DNA from: an uncultured Planctomycetales bacterium
GTDB taxonomy: Bacteria; Planctomycetota; Planctomycetia; Pirellulales; Thermoguttaceae
NCBI GenBank assembly: GCA_937889015.1
Contig: CALARR010000031.1
Coordinates: forward strand, 1 to 36,583
Direction of reading: 5' to 3'
Length of the DNA: 36,583 nt
In this document: positions 7,043-14,900 of the stretch, piece by piece
How positions within the stretch are numbered: position 1 is the first letter of the stretch
How the letters are laid out: the number at the start of each line of letters is the position of its first letter
The notes under the pieces: model-generated
Seen by the model: only the letters and a program-made list of their open reading frames with translations
What the model was told of the DNA's origin: nothing
The model's database searches: none
Position numbers and translations under genes: made by a program

Positions 7043-8200
7043 TCAACCGTTCAGGTCCTTCAGACCCAAACGCGACAGCCAGCGCCCTTGCGATCGCTTC
7101 TCACGATCGGGCGGACCCTCGGGAGCCGCGACTTGCTTGTCCAGCTTGTCGTAGGCCCGCAGCTTCTCGTCAATCTCCAGGCGCTCGCGCGCCAGTTTGG
7201 CGCGCTCCAAAGAGATGTCGATCTCGGCCTGACGGAGCGTGTCTTCCCACTGGGTCTGTAGCCGCTTGAGATTCTCGCGCTCTTCACAGATCAGCGAGTC
7301 CTTGTCCAGCAACTCGCCCAGCGCCGAAGCGCCGACGGCCAATCCGCCCAGGTTGTTGCTCTGTTCCTGGAGAATCTGACGCATCTCGGCCAGTTCCAGG
7401 TCCTTCTCCCGCAGGGCCTGGTCCGTGACGCGGATCACTTCCTGAATCCGGATTCGTTCGGCGACTTGCTCTTCATCTTCGGCGTCGACTTGCTCCAAGG
7501 CAGCCAGAATGCGCCGCTTCTCCGCTTCCCAGTTGAGCCCCGGATGGCTCTGCGCAGGCCGTTCCACGGCCCGGTCGACGGCCCGTTCCGGAGCCGGCTT
7601 CTGCGCGAGTTGGTTCTCCAATTCTGTGTTGCGGCTCCGCAATTGGCGGAGGTCGGCCATGGCCATTTCCAGACGCCGCTGCAAGTCGCTGTCCGCGACC
7701 GTCGTGGGAGCCGGCTCTTTGGCCGCCGTGGTGGCCATTTGCTCCAACTCGGCCTGACGACGGCGCAACTCCTTCCATTGGTGTTGCCGCTGAGCGTGCA
7801 ACTCCCGCGCGATGCGCCGCCGCTGGTTCTCCGTCTCCAGGCGTTCCGAACGGATCGATTCTTGCTGCGTATCCAGTTCTGCCGCTCGTTGCTGCAGCCG
7901 GTTCCGCAACTCCATCAGCTCGGCCTGCTCGCGCTCGTGTCCCTGCTCGGCCTGTTCCACGGCCCGAAACTTCTGCTGCAGCTCGGCCTCGGCCAATCCA
8001 ATCTGCGTCTGCCGCTCGACCAGAACCTGCCGGCCGCGCTGCAACTGGTCCTGAAAGCGGCGCAGACGCTCCGAAAGCTCGCTCTCAATGCGATGGGCCC
8101 GCCGTCGTTGGTCCGCCAGGAACGCGCGCACCCGTTGCCGCTGCTCGGCCAGCGTGCGAGCCAAGTCTTCACCGGTCACGGGGGGTACAGGAAGGGCGTC
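7043..8200 (-). CDS. Coiled-coil protein, hypothetical
   Basis: About 385 residues, almost entirely predicted coiled coil and very rich in Glu, Gln, Arg and Leu, with heptad-like runs such as LAEQRQRVRAFLADQRRR near the N-terminus and QQRAAELDTQQESIRSERL later. A Pro/Ala-rich break (about 195-235) separates the N-terminal coil from a shorter one that contains QILQEQSNNLGGLAVGASA, a possible hinge or hairpin. The C-terminus is basic. I prefer ATG 8200 (MDALPVPPVTGEDLARTLAE); the in-frame ATG at 8266 would add 22 Gly/Trp/Pro-rich residues that look intergenic. There is no signal peptide. It is the last gene of a minus-strand run after the AAA+ ATPase and DUF1570 peptidase, so a scaffolding role with them is possible but unproven. 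Confidence 0.75.
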   Translation of the reverse strand, partial: DALPVPPVTGEDLARTLAEQRQRVRAFLADQRRRAHRIESELSERLRRFQDQLQRGRQVLVERQTQIGLAEAELQQKFRAVEQAEQGHEREQAELMELRNRLQQRAAELDTQQESIRSERLETENQRRRIARELHAQRQHQWKELRRRQAELEQMATTAAKEPAPTTVADSDLQRRLEMAMADLRQLRSRNTELENQLAQKPAPERAVDRAVERPAQSHPGLNWEAEKRRILAALEQVDAEDEEQVAERIRIQEVIRVTDQALREKDLELAEMRQILQEQSNNLGGLAVGASALGELLDKDSLICEERENLKRLQTQWEDTLRQAEIDISLERAKLARERLEIDEKLRAYDKLDKQVAAPEGPPDREKRSQGRWLSRLGLKDLNG

Positions 8201-8360
8201 CATCAACGTTCCCAATGGTGCGGCATTTCCCTCTATAGCTATAGGCCACCCGGGCCACCCGGTCAAAGCCGGAGCCCCTCGGGCCGGATTTGTCGATTAT
8301 GGCGACGCGCCGTGCAACCACACCCATGACGGGTGCCTCGCCGCGCGTGCCTCCTGCTGA

Positions 8361-8374
8361 GACCGTTAACGGTC
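8361..8374. repeat. Perfect 14-bp palindrome at a stop codon
   Basis: GACCGTTAACGGTC spans the TAA stop of the DUF1570-like gene. It lacks a loop and a U-tract, so it is more likely a protein-binding site or chance than a terminator. Confidence 0.3.
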
Positions 8375-9463
8375 CTGATTGGGGGACAAATTGCGGATAT
8401 AACGCACGAACTGAGCTTCCAGCATACGCAGATCACTCCCGAACACGTCCGTGAAGTCGGCCTTCCGTTCGGCCGCCGTGTAGGTCGAAAACGGCGCCCG
8501 CCGCGCCGTCCGTCCCAGGTACTCAAAGTACTTCTGGGGCCGCGTCTCGACCAGGTAGAAGGTCAGGGCCCAGGCTTCGGCATACGCCGCCCCCGGCGCC
8601 TTCCGAAACAACTGGTCGGAAGCGACCACATCCATCAGCAACTCCGGCGAATGCTTGCTCAGTACCCCCGTCTGAAAATCCTCCAGGCGACCGACATTCA
8701 GCCGCTCGCGCTGCAGTCGGAACTTGCCGGAATCGTATACGCCCGGCGCCTCGAACATCGTCGCCAGCCCCTCGGCCACCCACCGTGGCGGATGCGCGAA
8801 GCGGCTGTGGATGCCGGTATTGAAAGCCGTCTGGTGTGTCGCCTCGTGGATCAAGACGCTGGCATTCTGCCGCCAGTCTTTCTCGTCCGACCGGCCCCCG
8901 CCCACGTCATACAGAATGATCCGGTTGGATTCTGGCGCATAGAACCCCAGGATCCCCCGGGACACGGGCATCCCCTGCGCGGCCGCATAACGCTGGAATT
9001 CCTGCTGGTTGCGGCACACGATCCCGATCAAGGGAAACGGAGGCTCTTGCGGGCGAAAGCCGCGCACCGAGAAGTACACCAAGGCCGAACGGTACAGATC
9101 CTCGAATCGCTGCGCCCACAGATCGCGTTGCCCTTGCGGATGCGCCACCACGTAGTGCCCGGTCCCCGAAACATCGAACCCCTTCCCCAGTTCCTTCAGC
9201 AAGGTCGCGCGCAACTCGGAGATCGGGAGGCTGCTGAATCGTTCCGCCGACTTGCGGAACTCGCTGGCCTCTTGAGGTTCGAACTGCCACAACCGGCCAT
9301 CGCGGCCCAGCAGCAGGACCTCGTCGCTCTTCCAGGCCATCGCCGCGCCTTCGATCCGCTGCCCGCGCAGCATCAACTCGATCATAGGCCGATCCAGGCC
9401 CGCCGCCGGCACACTCGGCGTGGCCAACCATAGGCAGCCTGTGATGACCAACGGCAGTCGCAT
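8366..9463 (-). CDS. Secreted DUF1570-like zinc metallopeptidase
   Basis: A 365-residue protein with an N-terminal signal peptide (MRLPLVITGCLWLATPSVPA) and a gluzincin-like active site. HEATH at residues 206-210 supplies two zinc ligands and the catalytic Glu, and E231 in WVAEGLATMFE is the probable third ligand. The neighbouring sequence NASVLIHEATHQTAFNTGIH is typical of the planctomycete DUF1570 family. The start ATG 9463 has AAAGGA just upstream and begins exactly at the signal peptide. The longer frame upstream overlaps the ATPase gene and is an artefact. The gene lies 11 nt after the AAA+ ATPase stop, so the two are almost certainly co-transcribed. It should act outside the cytoplasm; its substrate is unknown. 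Confidence 0.82.
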   Translation of the reverse strand: MRLPLVITGCLWLATPSVPAAGLDRPMIELMLRGQRIEGAAMAWKSDEVLLLGRDGRLWQFEPQEASEFRKSAERFSSLPISELRATLLKELGKGFDVSGTGHYVVAHPQGQRDLWAQRFEDLYRSALVYFSVRGFRPQEPPFPLIGIVCRNQQEFQRYAAAQGMPVSRGILGFYAPESNRIILYDVGGGRSDEKDWRQNASVLIHEATHQTAFNTGIHSRFAHPPRWVAEGLATMFEAPGVYDSGKFRLQRERLNVGRLEDFQTGVLSKHSPELLMDVVASDQLFRKAPGAAYAEAWALTFYLVETRPQKYFEYLGRTARRAPFSTYTAAERKADFTDVFGSDLRMLEAQFVRYIRNLSPNQDR

Positions 9464-9474
9464 TCCTTTGCCCT

Positions 9475-10947
9475 CTACATGATGGCGAAATAGTTGTCCG
9501 CGGCGGCGTCGAGGGCCTCGCGGCTGACCGCCAGCGGCAGTTCGTGGAAGGTGCAGTAGATGCACACCTGCCGCAACAGATCACGCGCGTGGCAAAAGCG
9601 CATCGGCCGCCCCGCGGCCTTGAAGTGCGTCTCGATCAGGTAGTCCAACATCGGCGGTTCGTAACTGATCTCCAGGGCCCGCGCCGTTTGCTGAAATACC
9701 TGCCGGAAGTCGCTCTCGCTGGGATCGCCGATGTCGATCTTGTAGGGAATCCGCCGCAAGAAGGCCTCATCCACCAGTTGCTTGGGCTCCAAATTCGTGG
9801 AAAACACGATCAACTGGTCGAAGGGCACCTGGAACTTGCGACCGTTGGCAAGGCTCAGATAGTCGTGACGCTTTTCCAAAGGCACGATCCAGCGATTCAG
9901 CAGCTCCGTCGCGCTGACGCGCTGCCGGCCAAAATCGTCGATCACCAGAGCCCCGCAATTGGCCTTCATCTGCAAGGGCGCTTCGCTGATCCCGGTCGCC
10001 GCGTTCGTCACGACCTCCAGGCTGTCCAGGGTCAACTCGCCACCCACGATGATCGTGGGCCGACGCACGCGAATCCACCGCTTGTCAATCCAGTCCGCAC
10101 GATCCTCGGCCGCCGTCGAAGGCAAGGCCTCGTGATTCCCCGGATCGTACAAACGCACGATCTCTCCAAAAATGCTCACGGCCCGCGGCAGCCAGATGCT
10201 CTTCCCGTAGGCCCGCATGATGCGCTCGGCAATGCTCGTCTTGCCGTTGCCCGGCGCGCCGTACAAGAACAACCCCAGGCCGGCGCTCATCGCCTGCCCC
10301 AGTTGGCTGAGGATGTTCGGCGCCAACAGCAGATCGCTGAAGGCCCGCTTCAAATCGGCCATCCGCGGGCGCTGCCGCGTGATCGACTGCGCCTGCACGC
10401 TCAACATGTAGTCCCGCAGCGAGACCGGAGCGGTGCCAAAATAGGTGCAACGCTGTGAATAGCGGCGCGCTCGATCGCATCCCGGCTCGGTCAACTCATA
10501 CACGTAGTCGCTGACCGGCGCCGACGACTTGTAGACCAGCAACAGCGACTCTTTCAACTGCCGCAACAAACGCTCGATCAACCGAAAGGGCAGATGGATC
10601 TGGTCGGCGATGTCCCGGCCCGACGCCGCGCCCCTATTCAGCAGATACTTCAGGACCAGCGACTCAATTTCGTTGCGGCTGAGCCCGGTCTCGTCGATCG
10701 AGGTCGGAGCCAAGGGCGTGAAATCATCGCCGCTAGCCATCCGGCGATCCGACGGCACCTGCACCTCCGCGTGCGACGGCCGGTCGTCTCCGTTCGCCCC
10801 GCCGCTCGGCGCGGGCCGGCCGGCCTGAGACTGCGCGATCGCTAGCCAAGGATCGTCCCCTTCCAGCGACCCCCCCTGTCCCGCCAGGATCTCCACCAAC
10901 CGCTGACGGAACGCATCGTTAGAGCCTATCTCGGTCGTGGTCGTCAT
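9475..10947 (-). CDS. AAA+ ATPase with N-terminal winged-helix-like region
   Basis: A 490-residue ATPase. A disordered N-terminus (1-80) is followed by a winged-helix-like region (about 88-165, from LSRNEIESLVLKYLLNRGAA to VYELTEPGCDRA). The AAA+ core carries Walker A GAPGNGKT (230-237), Walker B LVIDDFG (334-340), sensor-1-like STN (383-385) and an arginine pair RRI (398-400) where an arginine finger is expected. The lid domain (about 420-490) includes AGRPMRFCHARDLLRQVCIY. It resembles a conserved bacterial AAA+ group seen in planctomycetes; I cannot name a function. It is the first gene of a run with a secreted zinc peptidase (11 nt downstream) and a coiled-coil protein. A small inverted repeat (TATGC/GCATA at about 11001-11015) lies in the upstream region. 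Confidence 0.8.
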   Translation of the reverse strand: MTTTTEIGSNDAFRQRLVEILAGQGGSLEGDDPWLAIAQSQAGRPAPSGGANGDDRPSHAEVQVPSDRRMASGDDFTPLAPTSIDETGLSRNEIESLVLKYLLNRGAASGRDIADQIHLPFRLIERLLRQLKESLLLVYKSSAPVSDYVYELTEPGCDRARRYSQRCTYFGTAPVSLRDYMLSVQAQSITRQRPRMADLKRAFSDLLLAPNILSQLGQAMSAGLGLFLYGAPGNGKTSIAERIMRAYGKSIWLPRAVSIFGEIVRLYDPGNHEALPSTAAEDRADWIDKRWIRVRRPTIIVGGELTLDSLEVVTNAATGISEAPLQMKANCGALVIDDFGRQRVSATELLNRWIVPLEKRHDYLSLANGRKFQVPFDQLIVFSTNLEPKQLVDEAFLRRIPYKIDIGDPSESDFRQVFQQTARALEISYEPPMLDYLIETHFKAAGRPMRFCHARDLLRQVCIYCTFHELPLAVSREALDAAADNYFAIM

Positions 10948-11152
10948 ACCGATTCTCGGTTCGTGGTCCTTCCCCCAAAGTCGCGTGCGAGCACGGACCC
11001 TATGCGCAAAGCATAGCTTTTCCTATAGAGGATGGCCGTTCAGCCCCCCCGCCAGCATCGCGATGGTCGACAAGGTCGTCTCCTGAAGGCCACACCCGTC
11101 CCTTTGCATCCCCTCCATCGCCCTTTGCCTGGCAGGGGGTTGGAGTCGGTCG

Positions 11153-11158
11153 TACAAT
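11153..11158 (+). promoter_or_regulatory. Candidate -10 box upstream of 11219 gene
   Basis: TACAAT at 11153-11158, with CTGGCA 18 nt upstream (11129-11134) as a possible -35. It would give a leader of about 55 nt for the gene starting at 11219. Confidence 0.35.
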
Positions 11159-11218
11159 GCACCGGGGTGCGGAAATAACAAGACGTGTTGCGCAACTCTC
11201 TTGGGGAGACGGGGTTCC

Positions 11219-12550
11219 ATGCTTTCGTCCCTGGTTGGCTGGTTGCTGGTCTACGCGGCACTGTCGGCCGAAGACGCTGCCTCGCTCCAGGTCCGCCAAT
11301 GGGTGCGACAACTCGATGCACCACAAGCGACCCAACGCGACGCGGCCGAACAAGGCCTGCTGCAAATGGGCCCCGCGGCGCTCGATATCCTCCCGGACAC
11401 GGCGACCGGCCTTTCCGCCGAGGCGATCCATCGGCTGACTCGCATACGCCAACAGTTACAGCAGCGCCGCTCGGCGGCCACGATCCAGCCTTCCACCGTA
11501 ACTCTCAGCACCACGGCCACCGTCCCGGAAGTCTTGGAGGCCATTGCACGCCAGACGGAAAACCCGCTGTCGTTCCCCCAATGGTCGGAAACCTCGCGCC
11601 GGCAGATGATCGCAGTCGATTTCCACCAACGCCCCTTCTGGTCCGCCTTGGATGAAGTTCTGCAACGGGCCGGTTTGGCCCTGGAAACCTTCAGCGGCCT
11701 GCGCGTGATCGAATCGGGCTCCAGGTCCCGCTTCCGCGAGCACGTCCAATACCACGGTCCTTTCCGCCTGGAGCCGATCGAGATCCATGCGCGTCGCGAC
11801 TTGCGCGAGTCGCAATCCGGACAGTTGCTGCTCACGCTGCGCGTCGCCTGGGAGCCCCGCCTGCGGCCCATCGGCGTCCAGCAGAAACTGCGCGACTTGC
11901 GGGCCGTGGATGAAAGCGGGCTCGCGCTGCAGACAACCAGCCCCTTAGCCACCGAAGACCTCCTCCAAGGGGCCAGGGCCGTGGGCGCCAATCCTATCCT
12001 GTCCTTCAAGCTGCCGCCGCGATCATCGCAGCGCATCGCTTTGCTGCAAGGCAAATTGCACTTCACGTTGCCGGGACGCGTCGAGGCTTTCCGTTTCCCG
12101 TTGTCGGGTAAGCCCCAGAACATCTCCAAGCGGATTGGCGCCGCAACGGTCGTCTTGGAGAGCGTGCGCCAGGTGCCCTTGAATCCGGCTGCCGCGGAGT
12201 TGCTGGCTCAAGTCCGCCGCCAGCGACTTGGCCCCCAGGCCCCGCCGGTCCAACCCGATCCGGCGGCTTGGCAGGTGCGGATGCGCGTCCGCTTCGATCG
12301 GCCGGGCACGGCCCTCGAATCGCACCGCTTGTGGATCACGGAGAACGCGGCTTATCTGCAGGGCGCCGACGGCCGACGGATCGCGAACTTTCGCGTCGAG
12401 GCCACGCAGCAGACAGAAGATGAGTTCGGCGCCGCGTATCTCTTCGACGTGCCGGGCGCGATCGAGGACTATGTGTTCGTGTACGAAAGCCCTACGGCGA
12501 TCTTGGAACACGTCCTGGACTACCAGCTCAAGGATATTCCGTTGCCGTGA
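11219..12550 (+). CDS. Secreted planctomycete hypothetical with HEAT-like N-terminal region
   Basis: A 443-residue protein with a short N-terminal hydrophobic segment (MLSSLVGWLLVYAALSA) that looks like a signal peptide. Residues 20-80 (VRQWVRQLDAPQATQRDAAE and following) resemble a HEAT-repeat pair, as in several planctomycete surface or periplasmic proteins. The remaining beta-rich part contains QPSTVTLSTTATVPEVLEAI and FSGLRVIESGS, similar in style to secretin or N-domain folds, but I cannot assign a family. ATG 11219 is chosen because it starts the signal peptide; a TTG 18 nt upstream is less likely. Its 3' end overlaps the convergent TPR-like gene by 23 nt. Confidence 0.7.
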   Translation: MLSSLVGWLLVYAALSAEDAASLQVRQWVRQLDAPQATQRDAAEQGLLQMGPAALDILPDTATGLSAEAIHRLTRIRQQLQQRRSAATIQPSTVTLSTTATVPEVLEAIARQTENPLSFPQWSETSRRQMIAVDFHQRPFWSALDEVLQRAGLALETFSGLRVIESGSRSRFREHVQYHGPFRLEPIEIHARRDLRESQSGQLLLTLRVAWEPRLRPIGVQQKLRDLRAVDESGLALQTTSPLATEDLLQGARAVGANPILSFKLPPRSSQRIALLQGKLHFTLPGRVEAFRFPLSGKPQNISKRIGAATVVLESVRQVPLNPAAAELLAQVRRQRLGPQAPPVQPDPAAWQVRMRVRFDRPGTALESHRLWITENAAYLQGADGRRIANFRVEATQQTEDEFGAAYLFDVPGAIEDYVFVYESPTAILEHVLDYQLKDIPLP

Positions 12551-13052
12551 GCACATCGCGCAAGTGCAACGGATCGGCCGGATCCCATCGCAACATCTGC
12601 TCGACGATCTGGCTGGCCATGTGCGGCTGGCCCTGCTGCTTGAAGGCCCAGGCCAACCCTTTGCCCGACAGGTAGAAGGACCGATTGGCTGGTCGGTCGG
12701 CCGGCAAACGGCCCGAAAACTCGGGGCCCAGCGCGGCCCGCCCCAGTTCGAAGGCCGTGCCAAAGTGCCCCCGCGCCAGTTCGTAGTCGGCCTGCTCCAA
12801 GGCCACCTCGCCCAGAAGTTGGTGCCCCTCCACAAAGGCCTTGCAGCCCGACAGCAGCCACCGCAACTCGTCCACGGCCACGTCGCTCTCTCCGGCCGCG
12901 AGCATCTCGCGAACTTCTTCGATGTCGTCGGCGCGCGCTCGTGCGCAGGGCGGGTGCTGCAACTCGAATTCCTCGCCGGCCACGCGGCGCAGTCCGAGAC
13001 GTGTCCGGCCTGTGGAAGAGTCTCGTCGACCTGTCGGTTTGCGTTTGCCCAT
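12528..13052 (-). CDS. TPR-like protein, hypothetical
   Basis: A 174-residue cytoplasmic protein. After a basic N-terminus (MGKRKPTGRRDSSTGRTRLG) it consists of helix pairs typical of tetratricopeptide repeats, such as AAGESDVAVDELRWLLSGCK, FVEGHQLLGEVALEQADYEL and FYLSGKGLAWAFKQQGQPHM. The last ends in the TPR-like MLRWDPADPLHLRDVL. The start is ATG 13052, because the frame upstream is low-complexity and overlaps the divergent dehydrogenase promoter. It overlaps the 3' end of the convergent 11219-12550 gene by 23 nt. It is presumably a protein-protein interaction adaptor; its partner is not evident. Confidence 0.72.
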   Translation of the reverse strand: MGKRKPTGRRDSSTGRTRLGLRRVAGEEFELQHPPCARARADDIEEVREMLAAGESDVAVDELRWLLSGCKAFVEGHQLLGEVALEQADYELARGHFGTAFELGRAALGPEFSGRLPADRPANRSFYLSGKGLAWAFKQQGQPHMASQIVEQMLRWDPADPLHLRDVLTATEYP

Positions 13053-13168
13053 GCGGCTCTCGGTTTGGTGACCGCACACGAGTCGGGAACTGGCGTCCTC
13101 GGCCTCCGCGCGGTGGGTTGTCAGGATGCAGACTAGCGTATGCCCCGCCGATCGTCCAGGGGCCGCGC

Positions 13169-13197
13169 TTGGCTGGCGATGCCCCAACGGATATGAT
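13169..13197 (+). promoter_or_regulatory. Sigma70-like promoter of the dehydrogenase gene
   Basis: TTGGCT (13169-13174), a 17-nt spacer and TATGAT (13192-13197). The predicted transcript start near 13204 gives a leader of about 34 nt before ATG 13238. Confidence 0.55.
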
Positions 13198-13237
13198 GAG
13201 GGCAAATCCTCCATCCCTGATCTGAGTCGTGTGTCCC

Positions 13238-14275
13238 ATGAAAGTCGCCTATTTCACCGCCCTGCGAGAGATGGAAGTACGCGAAGAGCCGCGGCCTGAG
13301 TTGACCCGTCCCATGGACGTGCTGCTGCGGATCGAGCGCCTTGGCGTATGCGGTTCCGACGTGCACTACTACACCGAAGGCGGGATCGGCGACCAACGCC
13401 TGCAGTACCCGGCGTCATTGGGGCACGAGTTCTCCGCCACCGTGGTCCAAGCCGGACCGGAGGTGCGCGGCTTGCAGCCCGGCGATCGCGTCGCCGTCGA
13501 TCCAGCCCTGTCTTGCGGACATTGCGACCAGTGCCGCAACGGTCGGGCCAATACCTGCCGCCATTTGCAGTTCCTGGGCTGCCCGGGCGAAGCCCCCGGC
13601 GCCGCCGCCGAGTATCGCGTGCTGCCGGCCGAAAATTGCTTTCCGATTCCCGAGACCATGAGCCTGGACGATGCGGCCCTGGTCGAGCCCTTGTCGATCG
13701 GCTTGTACGCGGCACGTCTTGCCGCGCTGCGGCCGGAAACTCGCGTAGCCATCCTCGGCAGCGGCCCGATTGGGCTCTGCGTTCTGTTGTGCTCCAAGGC
13801 CTTGACCCAGTGCCGGGCCTACGTCACCGACCTGCTCGATCCCCGCCTGCGCGCGGCCCAGGCCTGCGGCGCCGATTGGACCGGCAATCCGCGGCAAAGC
13901 GACGTCACGGCCGCGATCTGCCAACAGGAACCCCTGGGGCTGGACGTGGTGTTCGAATGCTCGGGCGATCCACAGTGCCTGGACGATGCGCAGCGCATGC
14001 TAATGCCTGGCGGAACCTTGGTCCTGGTGGGCATTCCCGGTGTGCGCCGAGTGGACTTCGACGTGCACGTCATGCGCCGCAAGGAGTTGACCTTTAAGAA
14101 CGTCCGCCGTCAGCGCGATTGCGTGGCTCCGGCCATCGAACTGGTGGCCAACCGCCGCGTCGACTTGTCGCCCTTGCTCACGCACCGCTTTGCCATGCCG
14201 CGAATGCAGGAGGCCTTTGAACTGGTAGCCGCTTACGGCGACGGGGTGATCAAGGCCGTGGTCGAACTCGCGTAA
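13238..14275 (+). CDS. Zinc-dependent medium-chain alcohol/sorbitol-type dehydrogenase
   Basis: A 345-residue MDR-family dehydrogenase that should oxidise a polyol or sugar alcohol with NAD. The catalytic zinc site is C38 (GVCGSD), H63 (LGHE) and E150 (VEPLSIG). The structural zinc site is C93, C96, C99 and C107 (CGHCDQC...C). The Rossmann motif is GSGPIG (174-179), and the acidic residue in VTDLLDPR after the second strand favours NAD over NADP. The glutamate zinc ligand and overall pattern are those of sorbitol or L-threonine dehydrogenase relatives; the substrate cannot be fixed. I start at ATG 13238 (MKVAYFTAL); GTG 13229 is three codons upstream. It is a single-gene unit behind its own promoter. 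Confidence 0.88.
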   Translation: MKVAYFTALREMEVREEPRPELTRPMDVLLRIERLGVCGSDVHYYTEGGIGDQRLQYPASLGHEFSATVVQAGPEVRGLQPGDRVAVDPALSCGHCDQCRNGRANTCRHLQFLGCPGEAPGAAAEYRVLPAENCFPIPETMSLDDAALVEPLSIGLYAARLAALRPETRVAILGSGPIGLCVLLCSKALTQCRAYVTDLLDPRLRAAQACGADWTGNPRQSDVTAAICQQEPLGLDVVFECSGDPQCLDDAQRMLMPGGTLVLVGIPGVRRVDFDVHVMRRKELTFKNVRRQRDCVAPAIELVANRRVDLSPLLTHRFAMPRMQEAFELVAAYGDGVIKAVVELA

Positions 14276-14297
14276 GCACAGAGAACCGACGACCAAC

Positions 14298-14358
14298 AAA
14301 AAACCGTTCCTCGCCCTGGACCGCGTTCAGGATGGCACGGTCCGAGGGCGAGAAACGG
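14298..14358 (-). terminator. Rho-independent terminator for the small minus-strand gene
   Basis: A long stem with arms 14304-14323 (CCGTTCCTCGCCCTGGACCG) and 14338-14358 pairs over about 20 bp with a 14-nt loop. On the minus strand it is followed by six Ts (As at 14298-14303). It lies between the convergent dehydrogenase and the cysteine-rich protein gene and may slow transcription from both sides, but the T-tract favours the minus strand. Confidence 0.75.
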
Positions 14359-14452
14359 CATCGTCCGGGAGGACGGAGCATTCGCTTCTGTGTACAATCG
14401 TGTCAGAACCGCCAGGTTCTGGTCGCGTCTCCAGTTCTACAGAAACCCGCGA

Positions 14453-14656
14453 CTATTGCGCTACGGGACCGGGGAAGGCCTGAGGCGCAACGCCGCAACC
14501 CGTGGCGCAGGGGTCGCAGGGTGCGTAGGATTGGACCGGCGTAGGGCAGGCCGTAGCGCAGGGGTCGCCGCGACGGAACATCCAGTCGCAGCAACGGCAA
14601 CCCATCGCGCTGCCAGCGAGCATCGCTACAGCCGTCAGGATCAGTAGCCTCTTCAT
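14453..14656 (-). CDS. Small secreted cysteine-rich lipoprotein-like protein
   Basis: A 67-residue exported protein. The N-terminus MKRLLILTAVAMLAGSAMGC is a signal peptide that ends in a lipobox-like AMGC, although the -3 residue is Ala rather than the usual Leu. The mature part has many Cys and Pro residues in the pattern CRCCDW, GDPCATACP and CDPCATGCG, with no known domain; planctomycetes have several such proteins. The start is ATG 14656, with GGGAG about 8 nt upstream; the frame continues upstream but without signal-peptide character. A strong minus-strand terminator follows the gene. A likely -35 TTGTCA is at 14703-14708, with no good -10. The disulfide-rich mature part suggests a cell-wall or outer-membrane-attached role, which is inference. 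Confidence 0.68.
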   Translation of the reverse strand: MKRLLILTAVAMLAGSAMGCRCCDWMFRRGDPCATACPTPVQSYAPCDPCATGCGVAPQAFPGPVAQ

Positions 14657-14900
14657 TCCAGAAATCTCCCTTACAAAGCGTATCATTGCCACCGCAGCGA
14701 ATTGACAAGCAACTCTACACCACACCGAACGATGTGCAAACGCAACGACGTGGTTTTCTTGCTGCCCACGCGTTGCCTTTTTCCTGCCGTGCCGTTAATC
14801 GCAGGCTACACTTGCTGTGTAAGATGAACCGGTCGAAAAGACCGCAAGGCTTCCGAAGAGTCTCCGGGCTCCGCCGGTGTACGACTCGAGGGTACAAACG

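Noticed and set aside
8281..8360. Terminator-like hairpin after the DUF1570 gene (CACCC-ATGAC-GGGTG)
   Set aside because: The stem is only 5 bp with no U-tract, and the flanking pairing is inconsistent.
11033..11096. Possible further element copy upstream of 11219 (TGGCCGTTCAG ... CTGAAGGCC)
   Set aside because: The arms are only about 10 nt, the length is wrong and the CAGAAAA end and GC core are missing.
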